Assembly (NCBI GenBank): GCA_024227995.1
Contig: CP100465.1
Coordinates: forward strand, 310,001-374,000
Direction: 5' to 3'
Source of the DNA: Halomicrococcus gelatinilyticus
GTDB lineage: Archaea > Halobacteriota > Halobacteria > Halobacteriales > Haladaptataceae
DNA: 64,000 nucleotides
In this document: one piece after another, positions 18,434 to 26,259 of the stretch
Numbering within the stretch: the stretch's first letter is position 1
How the letters are laid out: the number at the start of each line of letters is the position of its first letter
Program-made: the position numbers and the translations under genes
The notes under the pieces: generated by a model
Databases searched by the model: none
The model's input: only the letters and a program-made list of their open reading frames with translations
What the model was told of the DNA's origin: nothing

Positions 18434-19984
18434 ATGACGGACGATGACCTCGCGTCGATGGTAGACGAGGTGCTGGCAGTGGACCCCCAGGAGTTCCAGG
18501 GCGAGGTCGAGGCCGAGGCAGAGGTCATCAAACGCGAGCTCGCGGACGGCGTCTTCGACAACCCGCAGGCCATCGTGGGGTTCGAGTACGAGTTCTACGC
18601 CGTCGACGCCGAGTCGAGCGCGCTGGCCAGGGTGCCGCGCCGGCTGCTCGAACTCATCGGCTTCGAGAAGGAGCTGGGCCTGCACAACGCCGAGATGTCG
18701 ACCAGTCCGCAGCCGCTGAACCGGCACGGACTCGCCGCCCAGGAGTCGGAGGTGAAGGCCCGACTCTCTGCAGCCGAGAACCGCACGAGCACCGAAGGGA
18801 TGCGGCTGGTCAGCGACGGCCTCTGGACCATCCCGCCGGAGGGCGAGACGGCCCGCGAGTACCTGACCGACAGCGTCGACGACGACGGGACGCGCATCGC
18901 GTCGAACATGAGCGACTCGGTGCGCTACCACGCGATGGCGAACGCGGCCGGGAAGTCAGGCACCGCGCCGGCGGGGATGGAGCTCGACGGCCCGCACGTC
19001 TCGCTGTCGGCGGACACCGTCATGCCCGAGAGCCTCATCACCTCCATCCAGCCACACTACCAGGTCCCCCACGCCCGCGACCTGCCGACGTACTTCAAGT
19101 ACGCCGTCCGCATCGCCGGCCCGCTGCTCGCGCTCGGCGTCAACTCGCCGTTCTACCCACCCGACCTCTACGACGAGGACGCGACCCCGGACGAGATCGT
19201 CGAGGACGCGTGGATGTCGAACCGCATCGACGTCTTCGAGTCGGTGCTGAACGCGTCCGGCGACACCGGCGACAAGGTTCGGTTCCCCGACGAGTTCGAC
19301 ACCGTCGAGGCGGCGGTGGACGCAATCGCCGCCGACGAGACCATCGTCCCGATGCCGGTCGAACCAGCCTCCCGGTTCGACGACGAGTTCGCTCACTTCC
19401 GGCTGAAGCACGGCACCTACTGGCGGTGGGTGCGCCCCGTCTTCGGCGGGGCGACCCGCTCGGCCGCGAACGCTCGCATCGAGTTCCGTCCCATCGCCGC
19501 CCAGCCGACCGTCCGGGACGGCATCGCCTTCCAGGCCGCGTTCGCCGGCCTGCTCGAGAGCATGTTCCGGCGTGAACACCCCGTCCGGCACCTCGACTGG
19601 GTCATCGCCCGGGACAACTTCTACGCCGCGATGCGCGACGGGCTCGACGCCGACCTCTACTGGATCGCCAACGACGGCGCCGAGACGACGGACACCGAGA
19701 CGCTGTTCGCGGACCTGTTCGCCCACGCGAAGGACGGCCTCACCTCACGCGGCCTCTCGGAGGAGGAGGCAGCGAAGTACCTCTGGCCGCTCCGCCAGCG
19801 CGCTCGCCACCGCGTGACGCCCGCCGAGTGGAAGCGCCGCGAGGTCCGCGAGCGACTCGACGAGGGCGCGAGCTTCGAGGACGCTGTCGTCGAGACCCAG
19901 CGCACCTACATCGACCACCAGGAGGAAACGCTCATCGAGGGGAGTTTCGCGGACTGGGTCGGTCGCGGGTCGACGGAACTCTGA
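18434..19984 (+). CDS. Glutamate-cysteine ligase family (GCS2-like) protein
   Basis: 516 residues. 'GFEYEFYAVD' (residues ~39-48), 'NAEMSTSPQPLNRHGL', 'DGPHVSLSADT', 'RIAGPLLALGVNSPFY' and 'ARIEFRPIAAQPTV' match the carboxylate-amine ligase/GCS2 fold. Haloarchaea make gamma-glutamylcysteine instead of glutathione, using GshA, but that enzyme is shorter. This longer paralogue may join glutamate to another amine. Start ATG 18434 is where acidic sequence begins. Confidence 0.8.
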   Translation: MTDDDLASMVDEVLAVDPQEFQGEVEAEAEVIKRELADGVFDNPQAIVGFEYEFYAVDAESSALARVPRRLLELIGFEKELGLHNAEMSTSPQPLNRHGLAAQESEVKARLSAAENRTSTEGMRLVSDGLWTIPPEGETAREYLTDSVDDDGTRIASNMSDSVRYHAMANAAGKSGTAPAGMELDGPHVSLSADTVMPESLITSIQPHYQVPHARDLPTYFKYAVRIAGPLLALGVNSPFYPPDLYDEDATPDEIVEDAWMSNRIDVFESVLNASGDTGDKVRFPDEFDTVEAAVDAIAADETIVPMPVEPASRFDDEFAHFRLKHGTYWRWVRPVFGGATRSAANARIEFRPIAAQPTVRDGIAFQAAFAGLLESMFRREHPVRHLDWVIARDNFYAAMRDGLDADLYWIANDGAETTDTETLFADLFAHAKDGLTSRGLSEEEAAKYLWPLRQRARHRVTPAEWKRREVRERLDEGASFEDAVVETQRTYIDHQEETLIEGSFADWVGRGSTEL

Positions 19985-20043
19985 GTCGCCACCCGGCACT
20001 ACGGGCCCCGCTGCGCAGCGCCCGACCAACCCGGTTCCGAGAG

Positions 20044-20050
20044 ACATATA
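20044..20050 (+). promoter_or_regulatory. TATA box of the halocyanin-like gene
   Basis: acatata, centred 28 nt before ATG 20075. Confidence 0.6.
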
Positions 20051-20074
20051 CGACCAGCGTCCGGACGGTGAGAC

Positions 20075-20506
20075 ATGAACCGCCGAGCGTTCCTGGCCGG
20101 GTCTACCAGTGCGGTGGCCGTCGGGCTGTCCGGCTGTCTGGGGATCCTGAACACCGGTGGCGACACCGAAAGCGGTGACTTCGACGTCGGTATGGGGTCG
20201 AGCTTCTTCGAACCCCGGAAACTGGAAGTGACGGTCGGCACGACGGTCGTCTGGAAGAACACCGGTATGCGCCGCCACACCGTCACGGCGTACGAGAACT
20301 CCCTCCCCGACGGTGCCGAGTACTTCGCCTCGGGCGACTTCGACTCGGAGGCGGCCGCCCGCGACGCGTGGCGCAGCGGCTACGGCGGGACGATCCACCA
20401 GGGCAAGACCTACGAGCACACCTTCGAGGTGCCGGGCACCTACGACTACTTCTGCGTCCCCCACGAGGTCAGCGGCATGGCCGGGTCCATCGTCGTCACG
20501 GAGTAG
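20075..20506 (+). CDS. Halocyanin-like blue copper lipoprotein
   Basis: 143 residues. Twin-arginine signal MNRRAF followed by a lipobox LSGC (Cys21), so it is Tat-exported and lipid-anchored. The plastocyanin-type copper site is complete: His68 in RRHTV, Cys127 and His130 in YFCVPHE, Met135 in SGMAG. It would carry electrons on the outer membrane face, for example to a terminal oxidase. The electron partner is not encoded nearby. Confidence 0.92.
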   Translation: MNRRAFLAGSTSAVAVGLSGCLGILNTGGDTESGDFDVGMGSSFFEPRKLEVTVGTTVVWKNTGMRRHTVTAYENSLPDGAEYFASGDFDSEAAARDAWRSGYGGTIHQGKTYEHTFEVPGTYDYFCVPHEVSGMAGSIVVTE

Positions 20507-20633
20507 ACGACGTTCGTTCTTCCGCCACGGAATCGACGTGCGAGGCGCTCACCGGACTATTTCGCAACGCGCAGCTGGGTGGTCGTCTTCCGCGCGAAAA
20601 AGGCGGGATTCTCGACTGTTCGAACGAGGGGAG

Positions 20634-21269
20634 TCAGACTTCGACTTCTTCTTCGTCGACGTCGACGGCCGTCTCCTCCTCGGCGGCGACCTCTTCCGGG
20701 CTGGCCTCCAGCGTCGTCTTCTGGATCTCGACGCGGCGCAGCGGGTAGATGGTCTTGGCCTCGCCGTAGATGGCGCTGGAGAGGCGCCCCTCGACGATGC
20801 TGTCGACGAGGTCGGCGAAGGTGCGGTCCTCCGCGGCCTCCTGGACGAGGTCGATCATCGTCCGGCGGATGGCCTTCTCCTGGCTGTGGTCGGCCTTCTT
20901 CGTCGTGAACGCCACGGGCTGGATCTGGACGCGGTAGTCGTCCGTGGTCAGGACCGTGACGTACGCCTCGACCTTCGACGCGCCGCGGCGCACGAGGCTG
21001 CGCAGGTAGTCCCGCGTCAGTTCGTGCTTCACGAAGTCGGTGTAGGCCGCGTCGCTGCCGACGTCCGATATCTTGAATGTCAGCTTCGTGTTGTTCTCGC
21101 TGGCGTCGTTGGTGAGATCGCCGAGCGTCGTTTCGATGGTGCGTCCGAGCACCTTGTCCGGTTCGTCCGCGGGGGTGTCACCGAGCGGCTCCCGGTCGAA
21201 CTGTTCGGGAGCGTGGACGGTGTACCACCGCTTCTCCGTCGCCTGCTTGGAGACTGATCGTTCACTCAT
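20634..21269 (-). CDS. rps3ae: 30S ribosomal protein S3Ae (eS1)
   Basis: 211 residues. 'KKRWYTVHAPEQF'-like start (EKRWYTVHAPEQFDREPLG), 'LKFQISDV'-type 'LTFKISDVGSDAAYTDF', 'RRMIDLVQEAA'-like segments and an acidic C-terminal tail identify eS1. Last gene of the rps15-recJ-pcc1-rps3ae operon; its ATG lies inside the end of pcc1 (8-nt overlap). Confidence 0.95.
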   Translation of the reverse strand: MSERSVSKQATEKRWYTVHAPEQFDREPLGDTPADEPDKVLGRTIETTLGDLTNDASENNTKLTFKISDVGSDAAYTDFVKHELTRDYLRSLVRRGASKVEAYVTVLTTDDYRVQIQPVAFTTKKADHSQEKAIRRTMIDLVQEAAEDRTFADLVDSIVEGRLSSAIYGEAKTIYPLRRVEIQKTTLEASPEEVAAEEETAVDVDEEEVEV

Positions 21270-21501
21270 GGTTGGTCTGATCTGATCGGTTGGCTGTCTG
21301 TACGACCTGCTCCGCCACCGAGAGGTTGACGACGTAGTCGTCGATCGTCGACTGGAGGCCGCCGGTCGTCTCGCGCTCGATCGTCGTGACGACCGTTCCG
21401 TCCTCCACCTGCGTGGACATCTCCGGCGTGTTGTCCGGCGCGAGCGCCGCCGCGATTGCGTCGGCGTCCGCCGGTTCCGTCCGGATGGTCGCGCGTCTCA
21501 T
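21262..21501 (-). CDS. pcc1: KEOPS complex subunit Pcc1
   Basis: 79 residues, starting MRRATIRTEP. The Pcc1 fold pattern is present: an N-terminal strand, 'IAAALAPDNTPEM', and the C-terminal helix 'STIDDYVVNLSVAEQVV'. KEOPS makes t6A37 on ANN-decoding tRNAs; Pcc1 dimers bridge the Kae1 subunits. It overlaps the preceding recJ-like gene by 4 nt (ATGA) and rps3ae by 8 nt. Confidence 0.9.
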   Translation of the reverse strand: MRRATIRTEPADADAIAAALAPDNTPEMSTQVEDGTVVTTIERETTGGLQSTIDDYVVNLSVAEQVVQTANRSDQTNHE

Positions 21502-22658
21502 AGTGCCTCCCGGAACGCCTCGAGGAAGTCCGTCGATGCCGCGTCGAACCGTGCGTACCCGCGTCGTGTCGTGCCCGTTCCGTCGCCGCCGACCGCGCTC
21601 GCAGCCTCGCGCATCGTCGCGCCGAGGTCGCGGTCGTCGACGGTCGCTGCGGCGGCCTCGTCGTCCGCGACGACCAGCGCCGTCGGCTCGGGCGAGCGGT
21701 AGTCCCGGAACAGCCGGGCCGCCGTCTCGACCGGTGCGGCGTCGGTGCGGGCGACGAACAGGCCGTCGTACCGGGCCGTCGTCGCCTCGCGGAGCGTCGC
21801 GTGGGCAGCGCCCGCGTGGTCGCGCCACGCGTCGAGCGCCGACGTCCGCGCGTCGTGGCCGAGCGCCAGCGCGACGCCCGTCCCCGGTCGCTCGCGGGCG
21901 ACCGCGTCGAGCACGTCGGCGTACCCGCCGAGCGTCGCGAACGGCGCGTCCGAGAGCTCGTACGGGCGCAGCGCGCGCTCGACCGTCTCGGCAGCGCGAG
22001 CGGTCGCCGACTCCGCGCCGGCGGTAGCGAGCGCGACGAGTGACCCCACCTGACGGTGGGCGTCGTCGTCCAACTCCGCGGGGAGACCGAGCTCGGCGAG
22101 CTCTGCCTGCGTCGCCCCGCTATTGCCGGAGAATCCGGCGTGGACGAGCGTCGAGTGCGCCAGCCCGTCGGCGAGGTCCGCCGTCGGGACGGCGACGCCC
22201 GGTCGTCGTACGAGTCGGTCGTCCGCTGCGTCGAGCACGTGCGCGTCGTCGCCAGCGCCCGGCGTTCGACCGGCCGCGACGACGCCCGCGAGCGCGAGCA
22301 CCGGCTCCGGCTCCGCGCCGAGTTCGGCTGCGGCGTCGAAGGCGGTGACGCTCGGTTCGTTCCCGAGCGCCACGTCGCCACCCGACGCGCCGACGGTGAC
22401 GACGAGGTCGTCTGCATCTTCAGCAGCGTCGTCGCCTGCTTCGTCGGTCTCGGGGACGCGCTCGTTCGGGAACCGGGCCGCACTCGCCTGGAACGGGATG
22501 CCGGCGTCGGAGCACGCGCGGGCGAGGATGCCCGTCGCTGCCAGCGACTCACCGTCGGCGCGCGCGACGAGCCGCACGAAGGCGGCGTCGCGCAGCGCGG
22601 CGGCTACCTCGCTCGGGGCGGGGGCGTCCTCGTGGGTGGTTCGACCGGCGGTTGACAT
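21498..22658 (-). CDS. RecJ-like DHH-superfamily protein, catalytic motifs not evident
   Basis: 386 residues. Position between rps15 and pcc1 is where haloarchaea keep a RecJ-family gene. 'LVARADGESLAATGILARACSDAGIPFQ' matches the start of the DHH domain, where active RecJ reads ...HxDxDG. Here the His/Asp pair is absent, and no DHH triad is seen later. It may therefore be a structural paralogue (Cdc45/GINS-associated type) instead of a nuclease. The final third is DHHA1-like ('GDGTGTTRRGYARFD'). Confidence 0.8.
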   Translation of the reverse strand: MSTAGRTTHEDAPAPSEVAAALRDAAFVRLVARADGESLAATGILARACSDAGIPFQASAARFPNERVPETDEAGDDAAEDADDLVVTVGASGGDVALGNEPSVTAFDAAAELGAEPEPVLALAGVVAAGRTPGAGDDAHVLDAADDRLVRRPGVAVPTADLADGLAHSTLVHAGFSGNSGATQAELAELGLPAELDDDAHRQVGSLVALATAGAESATARAAETVERALRPYELSDAPFATLGGYADVLDAVARERPGTGVALALGHDARTSALDAWRDHAGAAHATLREATTARYDGLFVARTDAAPVETAARLFRDYRSPEPTALVVADDEAAAATVDDRDLGATMREAASAVGGDGTGTTRRGYARFDAASTDFLEAFREAL

Positions 22659-23123
22659 CTAGTCGAGGAGTTCCTTGGCGGTCTCGTAGGAGTACGTGAA
22701 GTCCTCGTCGATCTCGTCGCCCTGGTAGTAGCTGACCAGGCGGCGAACCTTCGACTGGGTGTTCTGGAGCGCGCGCTTGTTCTGCGCGTCGAGCGGGTGC
22801 TCGTCCATGTGCTCGCGGAGGCGCACCGCTCGCTCCATCAGGTTACGGAGGTCTTCGGGCAGCTCTGGGTCTGCCTCGTTCTCCTCCAGAATCTCGGTCA
22901 CCTTCTTGCCGGTGACCGCCTTCACGTCCGGCACGGGGGTGCCGGTCACGCCTTCGTCGCGGAGCTTCAGACCGATCTGGCTCGGGCTGTGGCCCTGTTC
23001 CGCGAGTTCGACGACGCGTTCTTCGACGTCTTCGGGGTCGACGTCGCTCCACTCCGGTGGCTCGTCGTCCGTGGGTTTGTCCGAACCGGACGACCCACGG
23101 CGTCGTGTGTGCATTCGTGCCAT
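22659..23123 (-). CDS. rps15: 30S ribosomal protein S15 (uS15)
   Basis: 154 residues, archaeal/eukaryal S13e/S15 type. 'MARMHTRRRGSSGSDKP' start, 'WSDVDPEDVEERVVELAEQGHSPSQIGL' and 'LVSYYQGDEI' are characteristic. ATG 23123 matches the family start; in-frame sequence upstream belongs to the structured leader. First gene of a four-gene operon. Confidence 0.95.
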   Translation of the reverse strand: MARMHTRRRGSSGSDKPTDDEPPEWSDVDPEDVEERVVELAEQGHSPSQIGLKLRDEGVTGTPVPDVKAVTGKKVTEILEENEADPELPEDLRNLMERAVRLREHMDEHPLDAQNKRALQNTQSKVRRLVSYYQGDEIDEDFTYSYETAKELLD

Positions 23124-23350
23124 TGTTCGAGGATAGGAACTGCACGAGCCGCTGCGATAGTGGCCGGCGCAAGAGCGCCGTACGCGGAACCGATGGTTCC
23201 GCTTGCACGTCCGCAATCCCAAGCCGTGAGACGCGCGACACGCACGGAGTGCGTGAGCGGGCGTGGCCCGCGAGCGACTCCCACGGCGAGTCAGATTTGC
23301 GGCTGTGCCGTTCCCGTATTCGTCCGTATCTCCCCGCGCAACTTAAAGGG
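23124..23350 (-). promoter_or_regulatory. Long structured leader of the rps15 operon
   Basis: About 220 nt lie between the rps15 ATG and the nearest TATA-like element on the minus strand (ctttaag, ~23342-23349). They contain four perfect hairpins: 23165-23180 (6-bp stem, 4-nt loop), 23184-23202 (8-bp stem, loop GAT), 23239-23255 (7-bp stem, loop GGA) and 23257-23271 (6-bp stem, loop GTG). A long structured 5' UTR is unusual in haloarchaea, where most mRNAs are leaderless. It suggests regulation by a ribosomal protein, or an embedded RNA. Confidence 0.55.
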
Positions 23351-23406
23351 TTTCCATTCCGGGAGCGGTGTGCCGGGGATGGGCGTGGTGGCGCGATTTC
23401 GAGAGG

Positions 23407-23413
23407 TTTATCA
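23407..23413 (+). promoter_or_regulatory. TATA box of tRNA-Ala
   Basis: tttatca about 35 nt before the first base of the tRNA gene, a normal spacing for a short tRNA 5' leader. Confidence 0.55.
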
Positions 23414-23444
23414 GTACCGCCGGGGAACTGGTAAATGCGAACGC

Positions 23445-23516
23445 GGGCTCGTAGATCAGCGGTAGATCACTCCCTTGGCATGGGAGAGGCCCCGGGTTCA
23501 AATCCCGGCGAGTCCA
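23445..23516 (+). tRNA. tRNA-Ala (anticodon GGC)
   Basis: Full cloverleaf. Acceptor stem GGGCTCG/CGAGTCC with the G3-U70 wobble pair that marks alanine tRNAs, discriminator A at 23516, D-arm GATC..GATC, anticodon stem CTCCC/GGGAG around loop TTGGCAT (anticodon GGC, reads GCC/GCU), and T-arm CCGGG-TTCAAAT-CCCGG. No intron. CCA is not encoded. Its 3' end is duplicated downstream. Confidence 0.96.
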
Positions 23517-23860
23517 CTATTCTCTCTCGGCATCACCGACGAGCGGTGCGAGTCGCGTGTGCCGAGTGAAATCGGGTCTGTTCGAGACGGGATTTGAACC
23601 CTGCCAGTCGCAGCGTCGAGCGGAGCAGGACGACCGTCTGGCTTCGGTTCACAATCCCGGCGAGTCCATCCGTATTTTAAAGCCAAAGCCGCGAGGGCTA
23701 CTATTCCCAAAGTCAGTGAAAAGACGAGGAATACAACAGCGACCCCTGGAGCTTCCAGGCACTGTGGGTATCCATACTTCGCGCCGATTACTCCGCCGAG
23801 CGAGCGCTGGGCTGGTCGACGAGTCGGGGAAATCGTCCTCCTGTTCGCCATCACTACCAT
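23498..23860 (-). CDS. Possible small membrane protein running into the tRNA
   Basis: 120 residues with one hydrophobic helix 'VAVVFLVFSLTLGIVALAALAL' (20 shown: residues ~40-61). The frame crosses the second tRNA-end repeat and stops inside the tRNA gene on the other strand, so the true C terminus was probably replaced when the repeat was formed. No family recognised; could be a gene remnant of an integrated element. Confidence 0.3.
   Translation of the reverse strand: MVVMANRRTISPTRRPAQRSLGGVIGAKYGYPQCLEAPGVAVVFLVFSLTLGIVALAALALKYGWTRRDCEPKPDGRPAPLDAATGRVQIPSRTDPISLGTRDSHRSSVMPRENSGLAGI
23501..23516 (+). repeat. tRNA 3'-end direct repeat, copy 1 (attachment-site-like)
   Basis: aatcccggcgagtcca at the 3' end of tRNA-Ala is repeated exactly at 23653-23668. 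Tyrosine integrases of archaeal viruses and plasmids commonly use tRNA 3' ends as attachment sites. Confidence 0.6.
23653..23668 (+). repeat. tRNA 3'-end direct repeat, copy 2
   Basis: Exact second copy of the 16-bp tRNA-Ala 3' end. The similarity extends upstream (cggttca-c-aatcccgg), with one inserted base inside the T-loop. Between the copies, 23589-23602 also carries the T-arm in inverted orientation (cgggatttgaaccc). This looks like the scar of one or more integration/excision events. Confidence 0.6.
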
Positions 23861-23979
23861 TGAACTGCTCTGTGAACCACTCGAACTGTGACTCAGTTAC
23901 TAATTGCCACGACAGAAAGGAGGCGACTTGGAAGGGCGGCGCAGGTCCGAACCAGCCAGCGGGAGGCTGACAGAGAGGA

Positions 23980-24462
23980 TTAGCCTTCGGACATGTCCGT
24001 TACTGCCATTCCGATTCCGTATGTCAGTGAGACTAGCGCGACACCGAACATGAGGAGCCACAAGATAAGGATGAGGTTAAACGGAACGGCCCTCACTCCC
24101 TCGGGGAGGACGCCGCGCTTTAGTGCGATCTTATCTGGAACCATCGGGCGGTAGACCAGCTGTGTAACCATCAGAACGAGTCCGGTAGTGGCACCGAAGG
24201 CAATCGTCCACCAACTCCCGCCATCGTAGGGGGTCTGTCGGAGGATACTGACGTAGTCTATCATGAGCGTAACCCCGATGGAGTACAGGAGACAGATGGT
24301 AATAGTTACTACAGAATAATCCAGTAACAGAAAATGCGAACTTAGGCCGATACATATCCCTGCAACCCCACCAACGAGTGCTGCTCGCTTCGTTGGCGGA
24401 TTTCGAGTTGCTTTCTTCGATGCTGAAGACGGAGTGGAAGGGTTTGATCGATCGGGGTTCAT
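23980..24462 (-). CDS. Orphan four-helix membrane protein
   Basis: 160 residues from ATG 24462. A Ser/Pro/Lys-rich N-terminal tail is followed by four hydrophobic helices (about residues 28-48, 55-73, 85-104, 135-158). The composition is much less acidic, and the DNA less GC-rich, than in neighbouring genes, as expected for acquired DNA. I prefer ATG 24462 because GGTGA precedes it by 7 nt and the TATA-like element (24534-24542) would place the transcript start near 24512; ATG 24516 is the alternative. Function unknown. Confidence 0.6.
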   Translation of the reverse strand: MNPDRSNPSTPSSASKKATRNPPTKRAALVGGVAGICIGLSSHFLLLDYSVVTITICLLYSIGVTLMIDYVSILRQTPYDGGSWWTIAFGATTGLVLMVTQLVYRPMVPDKIALKRGVLPEGVRAVPFNLILILWLLMFGVALVSLTYGIGMAVTDMSEG

Positions 24463-24533
24463 CTGATACTCACCAGCTGTTGACGGGGAAACCGACTCGG
24501 GGAGACCGCCCAACATAAAAATGTAACCGCAAC

Positions 24534-24542
24534 TATAATAAA
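24534..24542 (-). promoter_or_regulatory. TATA box of the orphan membrane protein
   Basis: TTTATTATA on the minus strand, in an AT-rich stretch unusual for this genome. Confidence 0.5.
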
Positions 24543-25231
24543 GAAAGCGATATTCTATAGCAGATTGTTCGTGAGTTCTCGCCGTCTACAGATAAGCAAG
24601 GCGAGTGCCTCGGGGGCGTTCGTAAATCGAAGATTTTCGTGATGACGGGAGACCGACGGTCTCTCGAACCACTTGACCCCGATGGAAGCCGACACGAACT
24701 TTTAATAGGTATGATTCGTACAGCAGCGTACAGTCAGAAACGCCAAAGACGGCGCATCAAGCCCTCGATGAACGCACGCCAGTCGAGGAGTAAAACTAGA
24801 CGGTGCCTCGCCTATCGATACCCAAGTATCTCCGACAGACCAGTGAGTTTCTGCCCACACCGGAACCGAGTCGGTATCGGGTATCTCGGCGATCTCCTCG
24901 GGCGTCACACTCCCCTGCCGTTCGGCTGTCGTCATCAACTCCTCGAAGGCTCCGTTCGGAACGGCCGGGTTCTCCCCGCGCATCTGAGGGTAGAACTCGG
25001 CGGTTCGCTCCAGGGCCTTGCTCCTGGTGTTCTCGCCGGTCGCTTCGAGGAGAGCACCCATCCGGCACTCGCACGAGTCGGTCATCCTGGGGCGCATCGA
25101 ATTGCACACGGCCCCTGCTGCACACGGCCCCTGCACGCGGTGTGTTCGAATTTGGGGATGCATCTCTTTCATTCTGATCCCCTCCAAAACTCTGCGAGCG
25201 AATCAGGCGACTTTTTGGAGGTGAAGAAACA
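24543..25231 (+). other. Gene-poor, low-GC accessory stretch
   Basis: No convincing complete gene. It holds a perfect hairpin gagacc-gac-ggtctc (24649-24663), a 16-bp tandem duplication gcacacggcccctgct (25104-25119 and 25120-25135), and a 9-bp inverted repeat CCTCCAAAA/TTTTGGAGG (25181-25189 and 25213-25221). Long open frames on both strands lack haloarchaeal codon and acidity bias, except the possible gene at 24702-25085. Confidence 0.5.
24702..25085 (-). CDS. Possible decayed haloarchaeal hypothetical gene
   Basis: From ATG 25085 the first ~90 residues look coding: 'MTDSCECRMGALLE', 'NGAFEELMTTAERQGSVTPE', 'EIAEIPDTDSVPV', 'HWSVGDTW'. Acidic composition and phrases are like small haloarchaeal proteins often found beside mobile elements. 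The last ~35 residues lose this character and are Cys/Leu-rich, suggesting a 3' rearrangement or frameshift. Function unknown. Confidence 0.35.
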   Translation of the reverse strand: MTDSCECRMGALLEATGENTRSKALERTAEFYPQMRGENPAVPNGAFEELMTTAERQGSVTPEEIAEIPDTDSVPVWAETHWSVGDTWVSIGEAPSSFTPRLACVHRGLDAPSLAFLTVRCCTNHTY

Positions 25232-25447
25232 GTGGGAGATATGCCGTCCGAGAAGCTATGTCCGGACTGTACGGAACCGCTGGAGCAGATGGAGTTACAG
25301 GGAACCGACGCCGTTGGAACGCTCTCGATCGTCTCGGCGGCTTCGGACGAGGGATTTCTCAGTAGCGTCCGGGCAGACGAGATTCTCACGCCAGTGCCGT
25401 ACGTCTGTCCCGAGTGCCGACGAACGCTCGTGTACGCCGAAGAGTGA
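25232..25447 (+). CDS. Small double-CxxC zinc-ribbon protein
   Basis: 71 residues. Two knuckles, CPDC near residue 11 and CPEC near residue 59, flank a short beta region, giving a zinc ribbon. GTG 25232 is preferred to ATG 25241 because GGAGGTGA (25217-25224), a full Shine-Dalgarno match, is 7 nt before the GTG but 16 nt before the ATG. Strong SD signals are rare in this window and support a real leadered gene. Function unknown. Confidence 0.7.
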   Translation: MGDMPSEKLCPDCTEPLEQMELQGTDAVGTLSIVSAASDEGFLSSVRADEILTPVPYVCPECRRTLVYAEE

Positions 25448-25646
25448 CCGGATACTCGAACTCGAACCACCGACTCCGTTGAAACCTTCGGTCGGTGGAA
25501 GCCGTCGGAGGCCGTGCTGAACACAGCCTCTCTATCCAGCGCCCGATTCCTGTCGGTGACCCGCGGGTTCGACGGGACCAGCCAGTGCCATCACGAACTC
25601 GTCTCTTTGCAACCGCTCCATCAGTAGTCGATTGCCCGTTACGTAG

Positions 25647-26145
25647 TTAGACGGCACCCCCAACGTCGTCCGGTGTCTGGTCGCCAGCGTCGGCACCCTC
25701 CTCGGCGTCGAACTCGTCGCTGTCGCCCCGGTCGGGCTCTACCTGCTCGCGCGTCGACCGCCCGTGACGCAGCTCACCGCGGGCAGCGACTGGCGCATCG
25801 ACCTGGTGACCGCGGCGTCGTTGCTCGTCGGGAGCGGACTCGTCCGGTACGTCTGGTCGCCGGACCGGTGGGGCGAGCAGGTGAGCGGCGCGGGCACGGC
25901 GGTCGTCGCCACGGCGGTGCCGTACGCACTCGTCGAGTCCGTCTGGAACGTCTCCGGGCACGTCACGTTCACCCTCGTACCGACGCTCGTCCTCGCGCTC
26001 ACGAACGGGGAGATACTGGCCCGCGCTGGCGATCCCGCTCGTGACGATCGTCAACCGCCCGGTCCCGGGCGCGCACACGTGGCTCCTGTCGTTCGGCGGC
26101 CTCGCGTTTGGCACGGTCGCCGTGGTGGCTGCCCGTCGGCGGTGA
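25647..26145 (+). pseudogene. Frameshifted PAP2-like membrane phosphatase
   Basis: A five-helix membrane protein is readable in two frames. Frame one runs 25647-26012 ('RRPPVTQLTAGSDWRIDLVT', 'NVSGHVTFTLVPTLVLA', ending GE). Dropping one base (a26013) restores 'YWPALAIPLVTIVNRPVPGA', 'HTWLLSFGGLAFG' and ends RRR-stop at 26145. SGH and N-R-x5-H resemble PAP2 motifs 2 and 3. The 5' end also lacks a start codon: a stop TAG (25644-25646) sits directly before it. So the gene is broken at both its start and middle. Confidence 0.75.
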
Positions 26146-26259
26146 AGATGGCTGAACGGGGGCCTTTGTCGATGACGGTGGTCGGCGTACGTCCCTGAGG
26201 GGGTCGGTATCCGTCTTCGAGTAGCGTGACAGGACCAACGATCCAGGGTGCCCCGACGC

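Noticed and set aside
23581..23670. Minus-strand tRNA suggested by gggttcaaatcccg in inverted orientation
   Set aside because: Only a T-arm-like piece is present; no matching acceptor, D-arm or anticodon arm can be folded.
25104..25135. Two tandem 16-bp units that could suggest a CRISPR or iteron array
   Set aside because: Only two copies, no spacers, no cas or rep gene nearby.
24639..25520. 293-codon plus-strand ORF in the accessory patch
   Set aside because: Arg/His/Cys-rich, no acidic bias, and it overlaps the better zinc-ribbon gene in another frame.
25513..25540. gctgaacacagcctctc, similar to ends of some haloarchaeal insertion sequences
   Set aside because: No matching inverted end and no transposase fragment could be found; left as unproven.
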